Shown here one piece after another: positions 44,947 to 59,700 of a DNA stretch of 64,000 nucleotides. The first letter of the stretch is position 1, and each line of letters begins with the position of its first letter. The notes beneath the pieces are model-generated. The model did not search any database, was not told where the DNA came from, and saw only the letters and a list, made by a program, of their open reading frames with translations. The position numbers and the translations under genes were made by a program. The DNA is from Allolobophora icterica (Eukaryota > Annelida > Clitellata > Crassiclitellata > Lumbricidae). The DNA lies in the NCBI GenBank assembly GCA_963556255.1, contig OY744615.1, positions 5,450,623-5,514,622 of the forward strand. Direction: 5' to 3'.

Positions 44947-45600
44947 CTTCCACTCTTCAATCCCAAGTTCTTGTCAGAAAAATCCCAAGATGGTCTAAAA
45001 ATCCCAAGTAACTGAAAAGTTTAGCAACCATACAGCCATTCCTCGTTGAATGGCTGTCTATACCATACTTTTGCTTTCTTACGCGGCTCGGCGCCAGTGT
45101 CGCCAGACTCAGTCAGAATCAGTCGATGCCAAGAGAAATTTCGGTTTAAAACTGTCTACATTACGACTTTACAATTTGTGCAGATTTAGACCTTTTCCTT
45201 TAATAGTTACGTAAAAATCGGAACTTCGGAATCGGAGATAAAATTTCTCGATTACGAAATTTACGGAATCTATGGATGACAAATGACATCATATTCTTCA
45301 CAAGGTAAGTGCAAGGTAAAGAAATAAACGACCAGCAGCCATAGACACATAGCCAACGAGTCACTCAACGACAAGTCAACAAGTGATTACAATAATTCCA
45401 TATTAAATATTATGACTGTAGACTTTAGTAAAAAAATCCCCAGATTGCTATGGGAAATCCCCAAATTCCAAGTCGATCTGCCAAATCTCAAGATCTTTGG
45501 AAAAATCCCACGAAGTAGAGGCACTATTTCCCAACCAACGTCTACCCACTACAGCGTTTTCTGTAGTGGGTAGATGGCTTTTCCTCATCAGTCTTGCGTT
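44947..45600. other. Intergenic, nothing recognised
   Basis: Contains repeated 'aaaaatccca' phrases (44990-45520) but no gene or clear element. Confidence 0.5.
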
Positions 45601-45715
45601 CCGTAAAGGCATTTTTGTTTCCCCGGGGCTTCTGTGCTGAAAGCGCTTCTGAATAGTTATTCTGCGAGAGGCGCTTTATAAATTTTTAGATACAATACAA
45701 TACAATACAATACAA
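45601..45715 (+). mobile_element. L2 LINE 3' end
   Basis: GAAAGCGCTTCTGAATAG...GAGAGGCGCTTTATAAATTT with an ACAATACAATACAATACAAT tail, as in the full copy at 28.6 kb. Confidence 0.75.
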
Positions 45716-46285
45716 CGTCTGCAGTTCATCAACAAAATGACGAAAAGAATGTACATGCAGGCCTACTGTGACTTCCTCTCTGTGACAGGAAGCCATATAT
45801 TATACATCTCTATCTCTGTTCTGTCTCTCTCTGTTACTGCCCTCTTTCTCTGCAACAGGCACAGCTCATTAGGCCTAGCGCAAATAAAAACAAAAACACA
45901 ATCGAGCAAATGTTAAGATTTTGTCTCACATAGAAACTATGTTGTAAATTGCTGTTTACTTCAACACATATAGAGCAAAAAATCTCCAAACATAAAATTA
46001 ATGGAGAATAGTAGAAACCTTTCACCTGATTAATTTGGACTCATCAAAATATAAACCAGTGTCATCATACGTAATTGTGTTACTTTCAAAATATAACATA
46101 TCATTTTTCATAAAATAAACTGTTATTTGGAAAACTTGGTTAGTCAGCAAAACAGACTAAATCAGATATTTAAAACACTTGGCATAAAGTCAGAAATACA
46201 CAAAAAATATATATTTGATCCAATGGAGGCTGTGGACCGTTTTAAACCTTGTTTTGTAAATTGACTAGTGGATGTCAAACGATTA
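45716..46285 (-). other. Likely 3' UTR / downstream of glycogen phosphorylase
   Basis: AT-rich sequence after the stop codon on the minus strand. No clear poly(A) signal could be chosen. Confidence 0.4.
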
Positions 46286-46525
46286 TTATTTAATTTGCGG
46301 TGGCTTCGAAGCAGATGGTGGTCCCGATCCAAGACTTGGTCTAGCTGGAGCATCTTCAACTGTTTCGGTTTCTTTCTTCAGGTTTTCATAGGGTGCTGGA
46401 AGTTTCTCCCGTTTTGGATCGATGCCCCAGATTTCTCGTGCATATTCGGTAATTGTCCGATCGCTGGAAAACTTGCCAGACGCAGCGATGTTCATGACGA
46501 CCATGTTCATCCACTCCGGAATATT
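46286..46525 (-). CDS. Glycogen phosphorylase last exon
   Basis: [20 protein letters not shown] then [20 protein letters not shown] and [20 protein letters not shown], continuing to KPPQIK and [13 protein letters not shown] is diagnostic. The tail after LPAPYENL is an extension relative to vertebrate enzymes. Confidence 0.95.
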   Translation of the reverse strand, partial: NIPEWMNMVVMNIAASGKFSSDRTITEYAREIWGIDPKREKLPAPYENLKKETETVEDAPARPSLGSGPPSASKPPQIK

Positions 46526-49500
46526 CTAAAGCCATTATTATTATTATTAAAAAAAAATTAATATGCGCATAGCCACAAAGAAATGCGAATTTGAAGTGCA
46601 GAGAAATGTGAATCGGTAAATGTGAAGACTGAGTGCCTGTGAGCGCCATGGTGATTTTTTTATTACCCCGAAAACTAGGGTGTAATCTGCACCATTAATG
46701 TAACAGGCAGAATGGGAGGAAATTGGACTAAAGGCAAAAAAGAGGAATTGACTCAAATGCATAGTTCTTACTTCTCCAACTTTCAGGAATTTTCACAATT
46801 TTTGCCATATGATTGTGAATTTCATGCAAGGAAAGCATTGATGAGTTCATGTTCAATGCAAGAACTTTGTCAATTAGAATCTTTAGATCGTTGGCAGTTG
46901 CTTTCGATCGTAGTGCAAATTCCTTTCTGTTGTCGCAACAGTCAGATGATTCAGCTAAAAAAATTCTCCAAAAGTCCTCTGCTCTGGTTCTGAAGCCTAT
47001 TAACGCAGTCCACGTTGGTTTTTATGATTTAAATGATGCTTCATATAGTCTATTTTCCATTGAGACCATTTTTGCCTTCAGTCCAATCTCCTTCCATTCC
47101 ACCTTTTACGCAAATAGTGCAGATTATGGGAACACAGAGGTTTCAATTACAACATTCCTTTTGGTGGAACTGTTAAGAGAAATTGCATAGAATTTGTAAG
47201 ATAAAGCCATGTAGTTTAATAAATGAGATTTTTGTTTATACTGTACTAGCTGGTTTACCCGGCGTTGCCCGGGGTTATAAGTTTCAATCCCTGTAGCGAA
47301 TAAGCAACAAATTTAGGTATAAGTTTAAATCCGTGTAGCGAATAAGGAAGAAATTTAGGCGACCTGTGGGGGAGACTGCTTCGCAGTCTAGGCGTGGAAT
47401 GACTGCTTCGCAGTCACCCTGTGACAACGACTGCTTCGCAGTCGGGGAGAATGCTTTGCAGTCTCCCGTGGACTGACTGCTTCGCAGTCGCCCTGTGGCG
47501 ACGACTGCTTCGAGAAATTGCATAGAATTTGTCAGATAAAGCCATGTAGTTTAATAAATGTGAGATTTTTGTTTATACTGTATGTGCTTTTAGTGCTTTT
47601 CAAACATAAAACATAACTGGGGCAGTGAAATTTATTGTAAAGAAATTTTAACATTTTACAAAAGAATGCATGGGAGTAAATATGCTAAAAAAATGCTCAC
47701 AGCACCTAAATCCTTAGAGGGAACATTGGTCCCAGTGTACGAACTGTGCTATCCTCAGATTCAATCTGTGAAATAAGTTACACCAGTATGTGAACTGGCA
47801 TCTTCACCACCAAAGGTTTCTAGCCATGCACTTTAACCTAGCCGGGTCAGTACATTGGTTAAATATTGCCTAAGATTGTGCTGAAGAGCTAAATATCTGG
47901 GTGAAAGCCACATGTTTTTATCAACAGTTTTTAGTAGAAAAGTTACAGTTTGTATAAATGTCTTCATGCAAAAGGTTTCAAACGATCGCCAGTTAAATCT
48001 TACTTAAAATTCGGATGCTGCATTAAATCAAATGTTTAACATGCAAATTTTTTTACATTGCCTGAAGTTTAGGGCGACACCTTTTGAGTGTTCTGCAGAC
48101 CTTTGAAATTTAAGCACATAACTATTCTAGACCTCTGCGTAACCTGCATTCCGAGTCGATTTTGAGCAAATGTTGGCTTCACATCGCTTGCTTTTGAACC
48201 CTCTAAGACCCAGTTCATCTGGCTTGGTACCCGCAGACAATTGGCGTCCCTTGACCTGCGCCTATCAGCGGTGACTTTTCCTCATATCTTTTTCTCTCTC
48301 ACAGTTCAAGACCTTGGAGTCACTTTGGATCAAGAGCTCAATTTCTCACAGCATATTAATGTGGTCAATCATAGTTGCTATGTCAACTCTGAGTTGTCTC
48401 TCTTACAATGCTACTGTGGCATTTGTGCATGCTTTCGTCACCAATAGACTTGATCACCGCAGTGCGGTACTTGTAGACCTACCTCTTTGGCCAATTGGAT
48501 GCCTTGATAGGGTTCTCCGCTCAGCGGCTCGCCTCATTGGCCACCTTCCTAAACAAGCTCCTCAGAGCGTCTCGTTTGAAAATAGTAGGTGGGTTGAAAA
48601 TCGATCACGCTGGATTGAGTAGGTGAGTGATGCGCGGTTGACCTCGTGAGCTTTTGTGTACAGCGTATTTTGTGTATCATATTCATATAGCTGCATCTAC
48701 TCGTCTAGTAGGCCTATCTCAATTCAGTTCTGTTATCTGAGTAGGTCTGTTGAAGAGGTGCTATATAAATTCTCAGAATGAATGAATATTCACTAGAAAC
48801 CTCCCATTGACGTCCGATGATGCATGACGGCTGATTTGATAACGTTGGTTGAGCCTTTGGCATATGTTGAACACTCATTTTTGGGCTTGACCTTTCAGCC
48901 GGCAGTCCAGTCGAATTTTGTCGGCGTGCTTTCTGCGGGACTTGCAGTAAATTTTGTTCACAATCCAATGGTTTTCTATCTCAACTACATCGACATCGAA
49001 CAAGTCGCCTAATGCTCAACTGTACATTGATCCATTATTATTCAACTTGCTCACCTTCACCGCCATTGTTGTTTAAAATAATTTCCGAAATTAGTAACGT
49101 GTATACAAATGATGTCACGCGGCATGTGTTATGGTCAATCACAATGCACAAAATTGGAGTGATTAGTCAGCAGTAACTAGGACAGCTCGTGGTACACATT
49201 CACCGCTGCGGCAAGTAAGTAAATTAAAGTACTGTAAATTAGGTAAAGGTAATGGTCTGGCTCCAGGTTCCTCTATTGTCTTGGAGTCTAACTCAAACTG
49301 ATCGAGCAACGACCAATGGTGCGACGCCTTTGGCTTGGCGAGCGCTAAATAGGTCGCTGGGACCTTTGCTAGGTGAGCGACCAAGGACAGTGAAAGATTG
49401 CTTGCCTCAAATGAGACACTCTGACGTTCCTGTCTCTGCCTATATGCGTGATGTCCTTCACTGGCTCCCTGTTTCTCAGCGCATCTCCTATCGAGTTGCT

Positions 49501-50757
49501 GCACTTGTTTGGCGGTGCCTTCTTGACTATGCTCCATCTTACCTGTCCGATCTTTGTCGACCTGTCTCTGACCTTGCAACCCGTCAAACTCTCCACTCTT
49601 TGGCAAGGGGGAGCTTTTGGTCCCACGTGCTCGCACTGCTATTAGACAGTGTCGGGCCTTTTTGGTTGTGGGACCTGTGCTTGCTGCCTTGGTTAAACTT
49701 GCCTGCTTTTTGTAAATCCCTCATATCACATTTCTTTAGCTGTGGCCGCGCTGGGAGCACCTCTGAGTAGATCTTTTGAAGAGGTGCTGTGTAAATTCTC
49801 AGGCACAATCATACATGTCAAATTTTACCCTATTATCACCATATTTTCAACACATGTAGACAACGACAGATGGATAGTTAGACAAAACTTTCCAGACAAG
49901 GAGACATATAAAGATGGATGGGAAGACAGCCAAGTAGACATACACCCAGGCATACCCCCCCCGAGAAGACCGATTTTCTGTGGTGCGTCTCCAGCAGACG
50001 TTGCCTCTACCTCGACACCAGCTCGTTGAGCGTCTGCGGGGCTTCGATCGCGCCTTCGACCTCAGTGCGGGAACTTAGCGTCGTGCTCGAGTCCGACTTG
50101 TTCATGAGGCGCCATGTCGCGTGGACGGTCGGCTGTTGCTTTTGTCAGCTCCATCTCATCAGGGGCTGTATCAAGTCCCTGCCTTTCGAGGCTGCGAGAG
50201 CAGCCGTTGCTGCCTTCGTCGTCTCCAAAGTGGACCGCTGCAACAGCTTGCTGGCCGGCGCGCCTGCGTGTCTCCTGGACGGACTCCAGTCAGTGCTAAA
50301 CGCCACGGCCAGGCTCATCTGCAACAGGAGGAAGTACGATCACGTCACGCCGCTCCTGCGCGACGTTCTGCACTGGCTGCCTGTCCCATTCCGTATCGAG
50401 TTCAAGCTCTGTCTGCTTGTCTACAAATCACTCCATTGGGCAGCGCCCGAGTATCTGCGTGACTTCTGGCCGACTCAGTAGACTCATTCCTCCGCGTTCG
50501 GGCTGCGACTTCGATCGCTAGACAAGACAGATCTTCATGTACGGAGGATGAGGACGCGCTTCGGCGATCGCGCTTTCTCAGTTGTTGGTCCCAGATGCTG
50601 GAACAGTCTTCCATCTGTCATCAGACTGGCCGACTCAGTAGACTCATTCAAATCGAAGTTTAAACCTTACTTGTTTGCTAAGGCTTATCCCGCCTGCTAG
50701 GAGTTGTAAGGCGCCCTTGTAGCGGCATGGCTGCGTTACGGCGCCATATAAATTGTC

Positions 50758-50793
<36 letters not shown>

Positions 50794-53700
50794 TTTATTT
50801 TTATCATAGACAATCAGAAAGAGGCAGACAGTTCCTTTTCTGCTGACCTGGTAAGTTTCACCAACTTTATCTTGTACTTGAATGTAAGCTTCGTAATCTG
50901 CAAACAGCATGTACCTACAGAGCAAACAAATAACAAACGCACAATTGAGCGCCTCTGATTAGGTTGTACTGCCACTATCTAACGACCAAGTATCAATCAA
51001 TGGCGCTGAGCAATTGTAATTGCTCAGCGCCATTGCTCAAGGTCTCTACATAGTAACCATCTCAGAGGAGGCTCGACCTGTACTTTCTGCGTTTATACAA
51101 GGCAAGCACTCTATCCAATTGGTCACCGTGGCCCACAGCTAGAACCATTTCTAAATCTAGTACCGGGTAGTTAATAGTTGAGAAGCTTACAGTATATACA
51201 GACTTCTAAACACAAGTTCTATCTGTGTCGAGCATTTAGGAAGACAGACAAATAACCTGACATAAAGCATTCTGAGATCTTATGTTTCAGATGTTTTGTC
51301 AAATTGAGACTGGAATGGTCTTAACTTGTCGTTGTACATAAGCGATCCGACGATATCTCGGTAAAGATTCGTGTCTTCCGGTGAGAAGTAACCGCCGGCA
51401 ATCATGTCCATGCACTGACGAAGTTCGGCGTTCTTATCATAGTATTCGCGTGGGTTGTACCTGGAGGCATTTTCATAGAAGAAAACAACAACTCATAACA
51501 TTCGTCGTTCTCTCTCATAACAGTACTATTCATTTTACAAACACCCAACAAGCCAAAAGGTAAATAGTCCAGGCCCAAAAACGCCTTAACTAAAATGTCC
51601 AAAAGGGACAATTAAAAAGCCAAAAATCCACTAAACTAAAAGTAAAAAAAATCACAAAGCCATAATTGAAAAATCAGCTTATCTTACAAAACACCTTTTC
51701 GTATTTCGACTGTATAGAGCACAAACGTAATAAGTCCATGGTGTTAAGCATTGGACATATTACGTTTGTCCTCTATACAGTCGATTTGTCAGGTGATATT
51801 TGACTTTCCCTAAGATCACAAACAACAGCCAGACACAGCAAACAGCACAAATCTCCAGATAGATGCAAACAACAGCCAGACACAGCATCCCTCACAATCT
51901 ATTTTCTTTGGAATTTGTCCGATGTGAGCACATGAGCCCTAGTTGCCTTAATCAACCCCTTAAAAGCCCCCTCCAAGACAATCAACCAATAACAAACAGT
52001 AGTTTTGAAATGCTCGAATCTACTTTATTGAAATGAAAACTGCGTGGAACAATCTCTCCGACCACATGAAGACTGTGCAATCTATGGAGACCTTTAAATC
52101 ACAGCTCCAGACCCATCTTTTTAAACTATCATACAACTGGCATTGATTTTTGTAAACTCATGTACAGTGCTCTTTTCTTCGGCCTCAGCTGGGCTATGGT
52201 GCCACATAAATCACCTTATTATTATTATTATTATTACTATTAGGTTCAACAGAATAACTAAGGGTCTGATGCAGAACAGCCTCTTACCCTTGTCTGGCCA
52301 GATCCTCCACCTGGTGAACCGTCATTCCAAACAAGAAGAAGTTAGCTGCACCCATTTCCTCTCTCATCTCCACGTTAGCACCATCTAGTGTTCCGATCGT
52401 CAGCGCTCCATTCAGCTGCAGTCAACAAACCAATAATAAAACAGTTAAATGGTCACGATGGAAATGTCACCACGAGCGAAATTAAAGGATGTTGCAAATC
52501 CAAGACTTACTATGGCATCAGAATTGTAATCTCCAAATTTCTAATTAGCTAGACTGCTAGACTAAGAAGCTAAATGCAGGGCACCAGTTTATTTACGTGC
52601 TGTGTTGTGTCAGAGGAGTTGTCCAGAGATGTCAAGTGATGAACCAAGTCCACTTGCCAGAAGAACAGGGAGACAGAAGGCTGAGGGGCTGGTAATTAAT
52701 GAGGGTTTTGGTTAGAATGACAGAGATTGGCTGATCATCAGACACAAATCAGGGCATATTATCATCAGATGTCACACCACTGTGATACATCTGACGATCT
52801 CCCCTTAGAAAGGTTCTTTGAAAGATACTGTATGTACCAACAGATACACATCCGATAATGTACAAAATGAGATGAGGCAGTAACTGCTGTTATCAGCAAT
52901 TATAAGCAATTATCAGACAACCGGCCTACATTACAACAATCAAAAACACGCAGTCAGTCACAAGACTCTTTGAAGAAAAGGAACCAGTCTATATCTGGGG
53001 CAAGTTCTGATGACATAAGCCTGAAAGAAATCACAGAAAGAAAGTTTAAGACTCACCATGAACTTCATGTTTCCAGTGCCCGATGCTTCTGTGCCGGCGG
53101 TTGACAGCTGTTCACTGAGGTCGGCTGCTGGAATGATCTTCTCCGCCAAAGAGACGCGGTAATTCTGCAGGTACACGCAGCGCAGTCTGTGTCCAATGAC
53201 CGGGTCATTGTTGACTGCACGAGCGACATTGTTGAAAAGTTTGATGATCATCTTAGCCATGTGATAGCCAGGCGCGGCCTAAGAAAACGCAACCACCAAA
53301 CGTCTCTTAGAAAGCATTCTAATACGTTTTAACTGTTAGAAACAATTTCACCCTCGACTGATGCCTTGTGCATTATGACGCCTGGTTTTCCGTTATTAAG
53401 TCGGAAGTGCCTCTGTCATGAAGAGGCGCTATATAACTACAAATGATAGCAGCCTTGTTGGAGTTATCCTTGCAAGACCTCTCTTTCACAAGAGATTGTC
53501 AGAATGCTTGACTGAAACTCATTCATATGATTGTTTGCAGAAAACTTTTCCCAAGTAATCTTTAAATGTTTTTGCCACATAGAGAGCAGCTCATTTCTAC
53601 ATGTGTTATTCCAAACTGTGCTCAAGACCTACCGACCATCGGTCTGTCAGCCTGCCACCTCTCTGCCTGGTTCTTGACACTGCCTTCTCAGCTATCGATT

Positions 53701-56700
53701 GATTTATTATCAAAGTTATTCTAAATTCAGTTTCATCTAAAAAAGAAGCGTGACTCTGAACATCCATGCCATCTGTCGACAGGAACCCGTTGGGTTCCTT
53801 CTATAGCACCACTACAATAATGCTCCACATGTGCGTTAGGCCCACCATTGGTGAATCTTCTAGTTTACTCTACATTGTTTTGCTAACGGATGTAACAGTC
53901 TAGTTGAGGTTGACATTTAACATCATAGAGGATACTACAGAGCGTGTCTCTGATTTGCTTTGCATCACATAAATGTCTGATTACAATTACAATTACTATA
54001 GAGAAGCTACTTAGCGTCTGGCCGCAAATCCTACTTTTCCTCCCATCATGACCGTTCTTGGAGAGTAGAGTTTCTCGGGTGATCGTTTCATGCGATTGTA
54101 GAGCGTGATGATGTGCAGAATGTTGAGCAGCTGTCGTTTGTATTCGTGGATTCGCTTGACCTGCATGTCATACATTGAGTTCGGATCGATCACGATGCCG
54201 TACTCCTTCTCGATTAATGTCGCCAACTTCATCTTGTTCTCCTGAGTTTGACCAGTCAAAGAAAGAAGTATAAAGATCTTCAACGTTGAATCTAATCTAA
54301 GAACTTCTATAGCACCACTATAATAATGCTCAATGCATCGGTCGATGGTCGCTACTAATCAAATCGTTGTGCAAGCCAAAATCCATGGTGAATTAAGTTG
54401 AAAGCCAATAAGGGAGTCCAAGACGACATGGAAACAGCCTATGGAGGAAAGGACTCCATGGAAAGGATGAGATCTGAAGACCAGAAGACACTATGCAGAA
54501 TGAACTTTTGCCAGAAGAGTTCCACAGTATAGAGCCAGTAACAGAAAAGGCACACCTGAAGCAGAGCCGTAGTTGACCATGGAACAGTCAGATTGAGTCA
54601 GAAGACTGGGTAGATTACAGACAGTGGCGGCGCTACAATTGGTCGCGGTAGGTCATTTGACCTGCCTATTTTACTCTTGACCTGCCTATTTTACTCTTCA
54701 CCTGCCTTAGTCCTGCCTACTACCTACTGCTGTGTAAAATTCTTTGGAATTTTTTATATCTTTTCTACATTTGAAACACTAGCATCTGTTCCATAACGTC
54801 ACCAGTGCAATTATTAGATCTAAACGACTTTTTACGTTTTATCTATTATGTCAGTACAAGTCTATGATGTAAACTCTAATAATAATTTTCTTCATTTTAT
54901 ATCTAAGTTATGCTGCTTATGTTGAGGTTATGCTGCTTGATGCATCAAACTCAAACATTAATTTCTTTGACCTGCTGAATAAATCCCATGACCTTGACTC
55001 AACCTGCTGAATTTGTATAGCTGGTGCCACCACTGATTACAGAGTTCTTTTGAGTTAACAAGCACTGAAAATAGTAAGGCTGACTGAAATGCAGATTCTT
55101 GCATACAGTTAGCCCAGTCATGAGAGGTTTCACTTTTTCTATGGGAAGCCAATGTAGTGATTTAAGTGCTCATAACATCACTTTAACCCAAGACAAACAT
55201 CCAAAATGTCACCTGAAGCGGCTAAGAGCAATCCAATGTTCTGTCTCCTCTTCAGTCGTTACCTCCTCCTCTGTCTTTACTACCATTATTCATGCCTTCA
55301 TTTGCTCTAGAATCGATTACTGCAACTCTCTCCTGATTGGTCTTAAAAAGTCTGCCTGTCTCCTCTCCAGACTGTTTTAAATGCTGCAGCCAGATTAACA
55401 GCCGGACTTCCTCGTTCGTCTCAAATTTCCTCTTTTTATGTCTGATCATCTTCACTGGCTTCCCCTTACAGCTTGAATTCAGCTTAAGATTCTTACTTTA
55501 GTCTTTCGGTCTTATATAGGCTTAGCGCCCAAGTACCTCTGCAACGTCATTTGTCTGCCAGTCTCAGCTACTTCTCTCTGCCCACTGCGCTCACTCAATC
55601 AACATGATCTTCTTGTCCCTCAAACCAGAACTACTATGGCCAAACCTGAGCCTTTGCATGCATTGGTCCTGCTCCTTGGAATCAGCTCTCTCCATTGACA
55701 CTTGCCTCTTTATTAGCTGGTGGTCCAAGTGCCTCGTTCGGCTGTCTTAAAACCACTCTCTATTAATTGGGTCTTTTGCACTGGGAGCGTCTTTGATTTG
55801 CAAACACTGTGAGAGACGCCTTATAAATGTTAAGATACAATACAATAAAATACAATACAATACTTAGCTGAGGGGATTAGAAGAGCTACGGTTGAACCCT
55901 CCAAACACTCCGACAACTAAAACTAGGTTAAATAGTAACTTCTAACAAGCTGATGTCTAATGCACAAGGCATCGACTGATGGCACTTCAAAACCATGCCA
56001 TAATCAGGTCAACATCCGGTTGAGATGGGTGAGATGTCTACCTGTTTGACTTTCCTCAGATGAAGCAAGAATTCTTTGTCCTTGGCAAACTTGGTCAGCG
56101 CCCTCAGTTCATCCAACGCTAGTGGCCAGTTGTTGCCAATTTTCTGTTCAAAAATATAAATGATTCATTTCTCAGCCTAATTGCTCCCCTATATAATCCA
56201 ATGACTTCTATAGCGCCGTTATCATAATTTCTAAGCTACCAGTCTATGATCACTCCTATGCTATGCACTGCAATGAAATCAAACAAGCATCAAAGCAAAG
56301 AGATGAACTGAAAGCGTATACAGAGCAATAAGGAAGTCTCAGTGGTGGTATAATTATTATGTCATCAAACCTCAACAGAAACACAAGAACGGTTCTTTCA
56401 AGTGCATTCCGCATTTCAACAAGAACCACATGACTAAGCCCTCTATCATGTACGGTGTCCAACTTTATATCCAGTAGACGCGTTGTGGTGGGTGGCAGGC
56501 TTAAAACACTGGATTCACTTGACAGATCTTTTCTTTACATGGCATTATATAAATTTCTACCGACAATTACAATTACTGCAAGTTTCGGGTGGTGCCAGTC
56601 CAAGGCCTGTATAAAGGGGAGGTCTACGCTAATTATCTATGTTATGACATAGCGTGGTCAAACACAAAATACATCTATTTCCTGAATGGTGCTCGTAGTT

Positions 56701-59700
56701 CTAGTGGTTAGTGTGCTGGACTGTCTACTGAAAGGGTGGAGCTTCTAATCCCCGCCTGAGCAGAAATTTGTTTCGAGATTTCTTCTCCACTTGCACTCCA
56801 TAGCCAACTCAGCTATAATGAGTACACTGACCGCACACTGTCAGTGGGAAGATCAGATGGCAAGGGAGAGGACTGAACACCCACCCTCATACGCCAAGGC
56901 CAAGAAATTAAGTTGCTAAAATTCCATACTTAAAGCTGCCTCTCAGGTTAACTTAAGGGACTGATCTTCTTCCTAGTGGGATAACTACAGGCTTTCCTTA
57001 GAGCGATTTAACTGACGTACGGTGCCTATTGCATCTGCCAAGTTCGGGTTGCAGAGAACGATCCATCGTCGTGGAGTTATGCCGTTTGTTTTGTTGTTGA
57101 ATCTCTGAGGCCACAACTCGTAGAAATCATGAAACCTACGACAGAAATATCACAACCAACATTTCTCTGACTGATACGTAATGGACTGACAGTGCAAAAA
57201 CTGCAGAACATTAACTGCTCTGTTCTAACATTGTATTGGTAAGGCTATGTAGCACCCATCACTACTCTAACCTAATCTAATGACTTCCACAGGAAAAGTG
57301 ACTCAGAAAATAAAAACAAAGGAAAACTGGTAACTAATTGTACTTACTGCATACTCACTTATATCAGTAATTGTAATTGTACTTATAACGATTTATAAAG
57401 CATCGTCAGGAGCAAGCTACTTCTATAGGGAACTTTACAACATCAACTGTCGGCACAAATGCTAAGAATTATATAATAAGTACATTTTACATTATTTTGG
57501 GTAAAAACAAAATTTATTAAACTTCTGAATAGATGCTGGAAGGCTGCTCAAGTCATGCAGAACATTTACCAGTAAGACCCGATCACCCATTTAGTCTCAC
57601 CCCATTCTCACTTCTTGGGACTGGCACCAACTGACTATGACAGTGATACAGAATTCTCATTTTCAAGGACTCATGACAGAACAAAAGCTAATGACGGTCA
57701 CACAAACACCAAATGGAACAACTGGCAGGAAGCCAGTGCAGCATGCTGCTTAAACAATGCTAAAACTTCAAAGCCTAGATGAGATGCTGCGCTTACGTGT
57801 CCCTGCGGAGGATCTCTGAGTGAATGGCTGCCACTCCATTGGTGCTGTGCGTTCCAACAATGCTCAGATGTGCCATGTTGATCCGCTTTTCCGGATGTTC
57901 CTCCACGAGCGACATCCGTCCCAGCCGTTCGTTATCGCCGGGCCACTTCTTTGCCACCTCCTGAAACGTTGAAGCCATCCAAGAATCCATCAGCCGAGAC
58001 AACACACGTCTTGAAACAACGCTAAACATATATACAACTTTTAGCATTTGTGCTGAGAGTTGACATTGTAATGCATCCTGAAAGTAGCTGGCGACTGATG
58101 AAGCTATATAAACTCTCGTAATTACAATAATATTGCATAGTGCCCTTAAAGAACCTCTACAAGTACTGTCAGAAAACTGGGCCTATGTCTGGCACAACAA
58201 TCAAACCAGTGAAGTATATACACGCAAGAGGATACTTTCTCAGTTCAAGTGATTAACGAAAGAGTGGACAAATGAAACACAAAAGAACAAAATGCTAAAT
58301 TGGGCAGTGACTGTCAGGATTTGTAAGTCCTTCAGCATTCAGCTCTGGGGTGCGTGGTAATCTAGTGGTTTGTGTGCTCAACTGTCAACCGGGGGGGTTC
58401 AAATCCCTACCAGGGCAGAAAATTGTTTGAGATTTCTGTTCCATCTGTGGCTTTAGCTAACCCAGCTATAATGAGTACACTGGCCATACACTTTCGTTGG
58501 AAATAATATATGGCAAGGTAAAGGACTGGTCAGCCACCCTCATATGCTGAGGCTAAGAAAATGAAGTTGCTAACACTTCATACTCATGGGTATACCTCTC
58601 AGGTTAGCTTAAGAGACTCTTCCTCAGCATTTAACTCTAGGAATCTAAATAAACGATATGTAATACACCGGAAGCCTTTTCCAACCTTATGGAGTGGTCC
58701 AAATGGATCATCGATGGACAGAGAACTGATCAGAAGCAATGATGATGGTGATGACCATTTAGTCAAATGCTTTCTCTATCGCAAAGCGTTTAATACTTGC
58801 CGAGAGAAACCTCATGTTTATTTCGAAAATGATTTCCATATGGCGTGGTAGGAGATGCTCGAGCAGCCGGACAGGCCATCGTTCGAGCGCCTCAGGCAGA
58901 ACGGTGTGGTTTGTGTACGCACATGCCTTCACTGTTATTTCCCATGCCTATTCACAGGAAAACACGAGTCAGATATCTTAAGCTCATTTCAGTTCAGCTA
59001 TTATTAATCAATGGATTTATTCATTAAACATCAAGTTAGGATGATGTTCGACGGCACTGGCAGCCGAATGGTATGGTAGCATGAGGTATCATTGGGGTAT
59101 GGTAGCCAAATGGATACAGCGCTTGGCCTGTAACATGAAGACTATGGGTTCGAGCCTCCACTCCAGCAGTTATTGTGCAAGGACAATAACTGCAAGTCCT
59201 TCATGCACAGTTCCTCAGCACCATCGAAGTTCTGTCGTGTGGTTGTGTGTGCACTGCTGAACTTTGGAAGGAGGGCAATATCAAATGCAGTTGTACTGTA
59301 TTGAGTATTGTAAGATGCTGTTAAAAGTCACACTACTCAGTTCAGCTTTAGGGAAACGTTGCAAAAAGAATTACTTGACAATCCGAGATCTGTCAACTTT
59401 CCTGCTCACCTTGTCCCACGACAGATTCTCCACATCAACAAAGATTCGCATTAGCTCTGCGATTGCAATTGATGGATGTGTGTCGTTTAACTGAATGGCA
59501 ACCTACGTGCAATCAACATACAGCAGCAACACAATCAAGAGCACATCAGTAGAAAAGTAAATCTTTAGATTAAAATTATAACTGACCCAGATGCAAAGAA
59601 TTCTAATCCAATTGACTATCAGACAGACATTCAAGAACCTCTTAACAACATTTCAACAAAATGCAGATTTTTAAACACTTCATTCTCACATTGATTCCTG

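Noticed and set aside
58797..58801. GT donor a few bases downstream for phosphorylase exon 5
   Set aside because: Using it shifts the frame into exon 6; the GC donor gives the exact family length.
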